39,288 bases of DNA from Phlegmacium glaucopus. Its lineage: Eukaryota > Basidiomycota > Agaricomycetes > Agaricales > Cortinariaceae. Location of the stretch: the NCBI GenBank assembly GCA_015039465.1, contig MU130240.1, positions 16,043 to 55,330 on the forward strand, given 5' to 3'. The stretch's first letter is position 1. Every line of letters starts with the position of its first letter. The position numbers were made by a program, and so were the translations under genes. The notes under the pieces were generated by a model, which worked only from the letters and a program-made list of their open reading frames with translations, ran no database searches and was not told the DNA's origin. Of this stretch, positions 1-8,869 are shown piece by piece.

Positions 1-24
1 GACTGCATTTTATGCGTGTGCGTA

Positions 25-493
25 GTCCTGTTTTTACCGTGCCCCCAAACCCATGCTAGAAAATCATTATGTAATCCTCGGACTTTGAATTATTGTCGCG
101 TTGAGCTCATGCGATGACAGAGGCCTTTTGCTACTTTTTACTGTGAAAGTTGTTATATTTAGCTTAGGCACCATATAAATTAAAATTTGGGACTCAGAGG
201 ATGGGTGTTTATGTGACTTCCTTGTCGGTAGGAAATGAAGCCAAAAGTGGTGCACGTGATTTGGAGCTCAACTTGACATGCACCTAAATTTCACGAAAGC
301 ATCCACATCACATCAGATACTCCTAAATTAGATATATAATACATTTAAGGATCCAATAGAAATATGTTCTCTCTAAGAACAGCTGAAAAGACCCTTCAAT
401 TATTGCGTTCAGAGGAGATGAAGATGATTTTGAAGTCCGAAGATTATATAAACATTTTCTAGCACGGGTTTGGGGGCGCGGTAAACAACAGAC
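25..493. mobile_element. Terminal-inverted-repeat (MITE-like) element
   Basis: The segment is bounded by imperfect inverted repeats of about 40 bp. The left arm (about 25-65) contains TGCCCCCAAACCCATGCTAG, and the right arm (about 454-493) is its reverse complement with a few mismatches (GCCCCCAAACCCGTGCTAG). The interior is AT-rich with no credible coding frame; the open frame at 67-255 is random. I see no clear target-site duplication, so the superfamily is unassigned. The left end lies close to the window edge. Confidence 0.6.
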
Positions 494-1782
494 TTCATAT
501 ATCGTGATCCATAACTCATGTCACATCACATATATTGAAGCTGTCTGTGAGAGACTAGCGTGTGCAGCAGTCTGGACAAACAGTGAATCCTTCTGCATTG
601 ACGACTGGAGGTGGTGGAACACCCAACTAAAAAATAGTATGATGAGTGATCAGTTAGAAATGTGCCAGTGTATACCCTACCATATTAGAGGGCATTGAGT
701 TTTGTATTATGCTTAAATTTGGAATAAGTTCTCATTTTATTACTAATATTAGATTAGATAAGATATGACACTTAAATCAAATCAATTATATTCTCATCTC
801 CTGTGCTTGGTAACCTTAGAAAACCTCATCCAAATATTTTCAATAATCACTATCAGGCTCTAATCATGCAAAATCACTATTTGGAAGACCTGTTCCCAAG
901 AGGGTCATATTTTTTTTTAAGCGGCCTGCAGCCAGACCAACCTACGGACCAATGTATGTACCCCCGGTCCAGCATTTCAATCCCAGCACCCCCTTGGCAA
1001 CCCCCTGGGCTGTTTGGAAACAGAAGGGGCATCAGTCAGTGTCCCAAAGTGCTAAGATGCACCTTGATGCTCACAAACCCTACATAACATACCTTATATA
1101 TCAAAAAATCTGTTCAAAAAGTTGGCAAACAGAACCAGTTGTGGGAAAAAGTTCGGAGATGTGTTTTTAGTCTAATGTATTTTGCTATCCTGAGTTCGAA
1201 TCTGCAATCAGAATGACCAAATTTTCAGCCAATCGTGAGATATTAAATTTGTTGTGTTTGTCTGTCTGCAACTGTACCATAATCATCCACTAAGTCTTCT
1301 CAGAAGGCTGTTTACTGTTCATACAGTTAGAGATAGCCAAGGCACAGATACATAGCTAGAGACATAGTTTTAGGTAGTCCAACATAGGGCATTGCCCCAC
1401 AGGACTTTAAATGGGAAAAAAAAAAAAAGGTGTTGGAGGATTCTTTTTCATGAGAGGTCCATCAGCAACCCATCAATCAACTTCACAGGTTACTTCTTTT
1501 GCTTTTCTGAGTTTTGAACTTGCCACTAGTCAAAAGCAGAAATGTTACCTGCATAATCCTAATATTTTACTATACTGCTAATCTGAAAATACCTCACTTT
1601 TCTGAAATAGAGATGTGGCTTTTCTAGCTTTTGCTTTCAGGCTCTTTATTGTTTTTAATGCTTGCACAAGTAGACAACATCAGGGAAATCATTCTGTGTC
1701 ATAGATAGAGTACTCTACCTTCCCCCACACATTCCAAGGAATCCAAGCAGAATCCAAGCAGAATGGTTGGAATTGGTTGGAA
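494..1782. other. AT-rich non-coding stretch, no gene seen
   Basis: Short open frames here (for example 504-698 and 803-1087) lack splice context or recognisable motifs and look random. A tRNA B-box-like string (GAGTTCGAATC) near 1190 lacks a matching A box and cloverleaf. From about 1725 the sequence carries repeats of GGAATCCAAGC and AGAATCCAAGC. These recur at 4085-4125, on the far side of two nested hAT elements, so they belong to an older repeat that I could not delimit. Confidence 0.5.
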
Positions 1783-1790
1783 TGAGTTTT

Positions 1791-3035
1791 TAGGGATGCT
1801 GAAGTTCAGTTTGGTTTGGTTCGGGACCCATTTTCTCAGAACCAGAACCAGAACCACTTAGGAAAACCAGAACCAGAACCAGAACCAGAACCGAACCAAC
1901 AGAACCGGTTCTCTTGGTTCGGTTCTGGTTCAGAACCAGTTCGAACCATAAGAACCAGTTAAAAATAGACTTTTGTTAGGATATCACCAATTAGACAAGA
2001 AATTCTCATTTTAAATTTTATTTTCTAAAATTACACCTTATTTATAAATATATCTTAAAAGTTGAGGCCAGAAGTTTGTAGTATTGGTGTTACAACCATG
2101 ACATCACTAATAGCAAACATGAAAAGAAAAAATACTATTGTTAGGTAACACTCAGTTTTCCATCCAATCAGTCCAACTCCTGACTTTCAGTCTTTCACAT
2201 AAACACCCAGACCCAATGAGCTTCACACCCAAGCCCAAACCTAATTCCAAAACTGTAAATTCCACCTCACCAACAAACTTAGTTCCCCTCTCATTTCTAC
2301 TCCTCATTTTCATTTGGCCCCAACTTTCACCTGAGTACCTGAACATGACCAGTCCAGCCCAAACTCTAAATCATTTTTTATAAAAGGTCTAAATCGGTTA
2401 CCTCTTATTCCAGATAAATCAGTGAAAGGTAAAACTAATAATATTAATAATGAAATACAAACTTGTCATTTTTCATTTATTCTGGTATTGTACCACTTAT
2501 CATTTTATTATGTTCACATGACACTATTTCATTATTTATTTTCCATAACTCCATTATCTTTATATTAGTATTTAAATCCCCCCTCACTTTAGCAGGGATC
2601 CTTATCCTTTCCTCTTTGGATCCTCTGCTAAGTGACAACTACAAATTGGATTCTTGAAATATGAGTATATTAATAACATGGTAAACCTGAAGTTATAAAG
2701 TAAATGAGACATGTTATTGATTATGTACTATGCCAGACCAAAGAATGATGTACTTCTGATTGGAAATATATAGTGTTGGTGACTTGAATAAATATTTTCA
2801 TTATAGATACAGGTAGTGTGTCATTTAACATGCAAATAAGTAGATATCTTACTTAAGTATTTGCCTTGGGATAAAGTGGTTCAGAACCGGTTCTCAGATT
2901 TCTGGCCAATCCAGAACCAGAACCAGAACCAGATGGCTGGGGGTGAACCAGAACCAGAACCAAACCAGAACCGCGGTTCGGTTCAGCTGGTTCTGGTTCT
3001 CTGGACCGGTTCAGAACTGAACTTCGGCATCCCTA
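1791..3035 (+). mobile_element. Non-autonomous hAT element, family 1, copy 1 (1245 bp)
   Basis: The element starts TAGGGATGCTGAAGTTCAG and ends CTGAACTTCGGCATCCCTA, so the ends are inverted repeats of the Ac/hAT type. It is flanked by an exact 8-bp duplication, TGAGTTTT (1783-1790 and 3036-3043), the size made by hAT transposases. Just inside each end is a dense array of AGAACC/GGTTCT units (about 1840-1960 and 2878-3020). The interior has no transposase frame; the 62-81 aa open frames are incidental. An inverted, slightly diverged copy lies at 21952-23793 and a 3' fragment at 11623-11859. At 2734-2738 this copy shows the uninterrupted site (CAGAC) where the other copy carries a solo LTR. Confidence 0.93.
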
Positions 3036-3257
3036 TGAGTTTTCAGTGAGAACCCAGCCAAATTTGGCTCAGACTCATGAATGATTCTGACCAAATTCTG
3101 ACCAGTCTGAGCAGATTCACTAGGATCCTATCAGATTCCAACTTGAAAAAAAGTCATTCCTATGCATTCCTAGTGCATTCTGAGTCAATTCTGAGTGCAT
3201 CCTGAGTCAATTCTGAGTGCATTCCAAGCCAATTCTGACTCAATTCCTAGTCCAAGG
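3036..3257. repeat. 22-bp tandem repeats and related ATTCTGAGT motifs
   Basis: Three 22-bp units run from 3175 to 3240. Each starts GCAT(T/C)C and contains the pattern CTGAGTCAATTCTGAGT, the third unit being the most diverged. Looser copies of CATTCCTAGTG and ATTCTGACCA flank them. The segment lies between two hAT elements and resembles sequence at 4050-4125, so it is probably part of a single older repeat split by the insertions. Confidence 0.6.
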
Positions 3258-3778
3258 TAGTGTTTAAAAGTCTGGTCCAGTCCGGTTTTTGACCCTCAGG
3301 GCCTTTAACCGAGACCATAACTGGTCCACCTTGGTCCTAGGACCAAAAAAGACCGGACTGGACCGCTTAGGACCGGTTTACATCAGTTTTTTTCGGTCCT
3401 AGGACTGGTCCTGGTACTAACTGGTCTTAATCAGTCTGTAACTGGTCTTCTGCTGACAAATATATATTTTTGTATCAAAAACTGTTGTTAAGCTTAATAA
3501 TAGCTTCCGAACGAGCCCAAGAACGTCAAATCCCGTTAGGATTTGGATCTTCTAGAGTAATACTAGTAAAATGCCTTATTTTAGCGAATATTTTAGACTA
3601 TTTTACAGATCTATTTATTTCTCAGCCAGTTTTTATTGGATTTTTATGATCTTAGACTCGTTATAAAGGGGTAAATTAGGGCTACTTTTTTTGCTGGTTT
3701 AAATTAATCTGAACCTCAAAAGACCAGTTAATCGAGACCGGTCTTTTTCCGGTCTTGTAACTGGACCTTCAAACACTA
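3258..3778. mobile_element. Non-autonomous hAT element, family 2 (521 bp)
   Basis: The ends are TAGTGTTTAAAAGTCTGGTC and (reverse complement of the right end) TAGTGTTTGAAGGTCCAGTT, imperfect inverted repeats. An exact 8-bp duplication, GTCCAAGG, flanks the element (3250-3257 and 3779-3786), which fits hAT. The arms are filled with GACCGG/CCGGTC and ACTGGTC motifs, most within about 170 bp of the left end and 70 bp of the right end. The middle is AT-rich and encodes nothing recognisable. It is a deletion derivative or MITE that would depend on a transposase supplied from elsewhere. Confidence 0.9.
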
Positions 3779-3939
3779 GTCCAAGGTCTTTACACTCCCC
3801 CACATAATTCAACATACTCCCCAAAGGATGAATGAACAGATGATTGACACATCACCCAAAAGTGTCACAGATTAACATGCCTGTATCCTCTCCTAACTGA
3901 GAATGCACTACCACATGGAGAGAAAAAAAATTCCATCCC

Positions 3940-3998
3940 TAACTATTAACCCTAAGCCCTAAGCCTAACCTCTAAATCTAAATCTAACCCTAAATTTT
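3940..3998. repeat. Degenerate telomere-like repeats
   Basis: A run of CCCTAA-like units is visible: AACCCTAAGCCCTAAGCCTA followed by AACCTCTAAATCTAAATCTA and ACCCTAAA. This is a decayed form of the fungal telomere unit TTAGGG in reverse orientation. It sits inside a chromosome segment rather than at an end. It may be an interstitial telomeric remnant or a chance low-complexity sequence. Confidence 0.45.
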
Positions 3999-4520
3999 AC
4001 TGGGGTTTGGCCAGACAATGTGGAGGACTGTAACATACACCCTAGTTCATTATTCTGAGTCCATTCCAGGTCCATTCCAAGTCATTCAAGGTGGAATCCA
4101 AGCATATTCTGAGTGGAATCCAAGCTATTTGTTACATTACAGACATGTTTAATCAATTAATATAAAATTAACTAAAACCATAGTATGCATCTTAATCTAC
4201 TATGAAAAGATTCTGTCCCCTCAGAATTACCATTGTGTTGCTGTATTCAGAGTCAGAAAGGAAATTCAAAGTGGTATGCAAAGTGGTGTTGGTACACTGT
4301 ATGTTACAACTTCAAACAGTTCAGATAACTCTGACCATAAACAGTTGTATAAAAGATCATTCATTTGTAAAGTGAGCTCTAAAGAATGCCAAGAGATCAT
4401 CTCAAGTATTGTCTTTGAGAGTTTGAGAGAGATCAAGAGTATAAACAGGTGGTATTCTCAAGAACTAGCTAGAGAATATGAGTGAGTGAATACAGTACTT
4501 ATATGAAAAGGATGAGTTGC
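3999..4520. other. Non-coding stretch with a split older repeat
   Basis: The part at 4045-4130 repeats the GGAATCCAAGC and ATTCTGAGT(G/C) motifs also seen near 1730-1790 and 3045-3257. The open frame at 4276-4485 has no recognisable motif or splice support. No gene is called. Confidence 0.4.
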
Positions 4521-4530
4521 ATAAAAGTAA

Positions 4531-4591
4531 TGAGTCATGGGTAAAGGTAGAAATGACTCATGCAATGAGTCATGTGCATGTATGTGAGTCA
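4531..4591. promoter_or_regulatory. Cluster of four TGA(C/G)TCA palindromes (bZIP/Gcn4-type sites)
   Basis: TGAGTCA occurs at 4531-4537, 4566-4572 and 4585-4591, and TGACTCA at 4554-4560, so there are four cores within 61 bp. Three are in the extended palindrome ATGA(G/C)TCAT. This is the consensus for fungal Gcn4/CPC1-type bZIP activators. No gene start was found next to it, so its function is uncertain; the motif could instead be part of a repeat. Confidence 0.4.
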
Positions 4592-4599
4592 CATATGAA

Positions 4600-5936
4600 A
4601 CAATGAAAAGGTGAAGGGAAAAGCATGTAAGTGGTAATGAAAAAAAGATGTAATGCATATGTAGGTGAAACAGCAACATGTTCAGTGCTACCTTATCTAC
4701 AGTGTTACAAACTCTTTTTCTTTTTCTTTCTTAACTCATGTCATCCATATCCTACCAATGTCATGTGAATTTGCATGACAGATCCAAATATGGAAGGTAC
4801 ACAGTCAATTAAAACAAGAAACATGCTTTTAAGACATTAGAATACAAATTGGCCAAAAGCACACCTGCAAATCCTAGATTATCATGTAAAACATGTGAAA
4901 ACAAATTTTTGTAAAAAAATACATTGATCCTGTAGACTCATTTCCAAAACAAGATTGGCTGCACTATGGGAAACTCAAAACATAGCAGATTGCTTAGCAT
5001 CCAAAATCTCAAGGTCACCACATTCTTTATAACCAGCCTGACTTTGTGAATGTTGACTCACTTCTTGAGGCTATTTTTGTGCCTACAGATTCCAGGTGCT
5101 GTTTCTCCCAAAGTTCCACTGTGAGCTAAACTTTATTAAGCAATGTTGGGGATGAGCAAGGAGTATTTATTGGACTTACCCCAAGTCATCCTGTGAAGAC
5201 CATTTACAGGAAAAATACCATCACAGCACTGGAATCTATTCCTTTGATGTGAATTTTTTTGAATTGGTCCCTATGATTTATGGATGCATATAGTCATGGG
5301 CTGAATGGCTGGCAGGCTGCATGGGGGTCAAGAAAATATTGTGGGCATCAGGTCCTACCCAACATAATCATGGAAGAAGTTGGAAAGGAGGGAATTGTCT
5401 AAATATATATACCTTCACCTATGAAATTTGAGATGTTATTGCATGGCAACAATCAGATGAAATATGTAATGCACCTTCTGTGAGAAATAAGTTGCTGCCA
5501 AGTGCTCCAACCCCCACAAATTTTTGACATCTCATTATTAACTGGCATTACAACAGTTTGCAGAAAGCATATCTTTCATTTTTGTTCTCAAAGTCTTGCA
5601 AAGTAACTTCCACAGTTTTTCTGAGCTAAACCTTTCATATTTAGTGTCAAAAGGTCACAACATTGTCACATCTCATGGTGTTGGTAGGATATGGATGACA
5701 TCTACCTTAGTTATTATTGTAGTTACCCATCTCATGAGCCTGCTAAGGGAAAAAAAGATGTGTTGTTTGCTGTTTTAATCTCTACAGGAAGATTATGCTC
5801 TGTTTCTGTTGAAAAATGAAGCTTTCTTTGATTTTCTGCTAAAAATATGAAATTGAATTTTCTGTTCCAAAGCATAGTGCAATTGAAAGTAAGTAAATTA
5901 GAGGAAAAGACTTCATACTTTGATGATTAAGCCACT
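4600..5936. other. AT-rich intergenic stretch, no gene seen
   Basis: No frame here has domain-like or splice-supported coding character. The frame at 5596-5778 is short and unremarkable. The end of this stretch is the 3' flank of the minus-strand NLR-like gene that stops at 5937. Confidence 0.4.
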
Positions 5937-8520
5937 TCAGCCTCTTCTTATTCTCTTCTTTGTATTCATGAGTTCAAGCTTCAGATGCTCTGCCTCAATC
6001 TCCCTTCCCTGACCAAGGTATGTTGTTGCCAGATGTTCCATACTCTTGAGGGTGTCTGGATGTGCCACACCAAGCAGCTTCTTCCTCATATCCATAACTT
6101 GAACCTGTAGTGGCTCTGCCTCATTCCACCTTCTCTGATCCTTGTATGTGATTGCTAGATTTGCCATACTGTTGATGGTGTGTGGATGTTCTGCACCAAG
6201 CAGCTTCTTTCTCATGTCCATAACTTGAACCTGCAGCTGCTCTGCCTCATTCCACCTTCCCTGATCATTGTACGTATTTGCTAGATTTCCCATACTGGCA
6301 AGGGTGCCTGGATGTTCTGCACCAAGCAGCTTCTTCCTCATGTCCATAACTTGAACCTGTAGTGGCTCTGCCTCATTCCACCTTCCCTGATCACTGTATG
6401 TGATTGCTAGATTTCCTATACTGGTGAGGGTGTCTGGATGTTCTGCACCAAGCAGCTCCTTCATCATGTCCATAACTTGAACCTGCAGCTGCTCTGCCTC
6501 ATTCCACCTTCCCTGATTATTGTATGTGTTTGCTAGATTTCCCATACTGTGAGGGTGTCTAGATGTTCTGCACCAAGCAGCTTCTTCCTCATGTCCATAA
6601 CTTGAACCTGCAGCTGCTCTGCCTCATTCCACCTTCCCTGATTATTGTATGTGTTTGCTAGATTTCCCATACTGTGAAGGGTGTCTAGATGTTCTGCACC
6701 AAGCAGCTTCTTCCTCATGTCCATAACTTGAACTTGCAGCTGCTCTGCCTCATTCCACCTTCCCTGATTCCTGTATGTAGTCGCTAGATTAGCTGTACTG
6801 ATCAGGGTGTCTGGATGTTCTGCACCTAGCAACTTCTTCCTCATGTCCATAACTTGAACCTGCAGCTGCTCTGCCTCATTCCACCTTCCCTGACCATTGT
6901 ATGTATTTGCTAGATTTCCCATACTGGTAAGGGTGCCTGGATGTTCTGCACCAAGCAGCTTCTTCCTCATGTCCATAACTTGAACCTGTAGTTGCTCTGC
7001 CTCATTCCACCTTCCCTGATTATTGTATGTGATTGCTAGATATCCCATGCTTTTGAGGGTGTCTGGATGTTCTGCACCAAGCAGTTCTTCCTTCCATAAC
7101 TAACATGCAATCTCTTCATCATGTCCATGACTTGAACCTGCAGCTGCTCTGCCTCATTCCACCTTCCCTGATTATTGTATGTGTTTGCTAGATTTGCCAT
7201 ACTGGTGAGGGTGTCTGGATGTTCTGCACCAAGCAGCTTCTTCCTCATGTCCATAATTTGAACCTCCAACTGCTCTGCATTGTCCCAATCTCCATTCTCC
7301 CACATTACTAGTGCAAAATTGGCCCATTTATCATCATAATACTGCTTGATAACTCCTATCTGTCCTCCATGTAGCTCATTTGCCTTGATATGTGGAAAAA
7401 TCAACCGTCGCAGTGCATAATCTTGACTTTCAAATCTCCATGGAATTGCACAGGACAAGATTATGCTTCCTATCTTACACATTCTTTGCTGCTCATATTT
7501 TGACATTCTCTCCCGACTCCAGTAGTGCACCAGAGGATGAACAGAGAATATTTTAGATGATTGTCCTCTTTTTATCAAAGAGAAAGATAGAAGGACACTA
7601 ATCCCTTGTCCAAAGATAAATTCATCCCAGTGACCATCATTGTCCACAGCAAGCAAAGTATGATCTAGTAAAGTGACTGCCTGGGGTAACATTTGAGCTA
7701 TGTCACTATCAACAACATGTTTCATGTCTTCCTCAGCAGCAGATTGGAATATGTCTTTAGAAATATTACTATGATGATAGAAAGCACATATTTGAAGAAT
7801 TAGGATTGCAGCCTGGGCTGCTTGTGCATCTCCAACAGTGGAATGTCCACCAGCTCTCCTTTCTATTTCTTTAAAAGAAAGATCCCAAGTCCCATACACT
7901 GTCTTATCATACTTTGAATGCTCCTATGAATGTAGCATCTCGATGCATAAGAGCCGTACGATGCATTGAGCAAATGCATATATCTCATATCGGATCAATG
8001 TCGGAAGCATCGCCCAACCCCAATATAGGCACAAGTCATGATCAATAGCAAGAGGAATGCACCCCAGCTCAGTCATCAATCTATGAGACAAGATAATAGA
8101 TGCACAGGCGAACCGATCACAAACAACACGCCTATATAAACAAGCCACAGAGTAAAAGACATCTGATACGCTCCATTTCATGGACCTCAACCTTGTAGTT
8201 CTACAAAACTCCAGATACAATCCGTCCACATCAATACATTACTGCTAGTAATCAGAATATTACCTCTGTTGACTGGAGGAATGAACTGTGGCCAACACCT
8301 CATCGAGGAGGATCATCAGCATTATCAAACACAATCAACCATTCTTCCTGGAGAGAAGATATCCACTGGAGCAACAGACACAACTAAGCCATCCACACCA
8401 GAACATTGTGCAACAGGAAGGCTAGACATGCCCTTGAGAGACATTTCCATGCCTCTCCTGAGAGCAGGCATCATACCCAGAACACATGTGAAAAACTAAC
8501 AAGAAACAAATTCAGTCCTG
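5937..8520 (-). pseudogene. NB-ARC/TPR (fungal NLR-like) gene, frameshifted
   Basis: Read from 8520 down to 5937. The NB-ARC NTPase part comes first, as broken pieces. FSHVFWV lies near 8465 and LKGMSSLPVAQ near 8425. The Walker B-like segment EEWLIVFDNADD (about 8345-8310) is followed by an in-frame TGA. FIPPVNRGNILIT (about 8275) and the GLPLA-like ELGCIPLAID (about 8065) are in yet other frames. A helical linker with YGTWDLSFKEIE (from about 7897) and FSVHPLVHYWSRERM follows, then ten 42-residue TPR units of the kinesin-light-chain/TPR_10 kind. The frame breaks at least near 8300, 8230, 7930, 7095 and 6548. The P-loop and any N-terminal effector domain are missing; homology is lost at about 8558, where the duplicated kinase block starts. 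Fungal NLR proteins are thought to act in self/non-self recognition. Assembly error could explain single breaks, but not all of them. Confidence 0.85.
6000..7290 (-). repeat. 126-bp tandem repeat array encoding ten TPR units
   Basis: Ten units of about 126 bp encode variants of GRWNEAEQLQVQVMDMRKKL plus GAEHPDTLTSMGNLANTYNN. Most units differ at only a few residues, mainly NANTY/AITY, P/L in HPDT and the Q/P in AEQ. An eleventh partial unit ends the protein. One unit (about 7075-7110) carries an insertion of roughly two dozen bases that breaks the frame. Another (about 6548) has lost one base relative to its neighbour. Confidence 0.9.
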
Positions 8521-8587
8521 TGAATGGCAAAGAAAGAACCCTTACTTTTCAGACATTTCCCCAATCAATTTCTTCAACGCCATATGT

Positions 8588-8656
8588 ATGTTCAACCGGT
8601 CAAATGGCGGAACTGCTGCAGAAGTACGAAGCGCAAAACCCTCCTCGTTGAGCCAA
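8588..8656 (+). other. Conserved short C-terminal coding tail, copy A
   Basis: The plus strand reads STPYVCSTGQMAELLQKYEA followed by QNPPR and a stop at 8649-8651. The same tail ends a longer open frame in copy B (stop at 16289-16291). It may be the last exon of a plus-strand gene convergent with the kinase. In copy A the upstream exon is replaced by NLR-related sequence, so only the tail remains. Confidence 0.35.
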
Positions 8657-8869
8657 ATCTACTCACTAGAACTTGAGTACCATAACCCAAAGCATATAAT
8701 TGAAAGGTATTGTATGCTCGAAAAGGTGACAGCAATTTGGGATGTGGGAAGCTTCATGAAGAAGCCCCCATGAGGAACATACATAGTATTCAACAACCGG
8801 TACCCATAATAAAAACATTGAATCTAATAAATCATAAATGACCGACAACCTACAAATGTAGACGAAGGT

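Noticed and set aside
1184..1210. tRNA or tRNA-derived SINE
   Set aside because: Only a B-box-like GAGTTCGAATC is present; no A box at the right spacing and no cloverleaf.
1850..1960. CRISPR-like repeat array (AGAACC units)
   Set aside because: The units are 6 bp with no spacers and lie at the ends of hAT elements in a eukaryotic genome.
2138..2383. 81-aa protein conserved in both hAT family-1 copies
   Set aside because: The frame is shared only because the two element copies are nearly identical; it has no transposase motif or codon signature.
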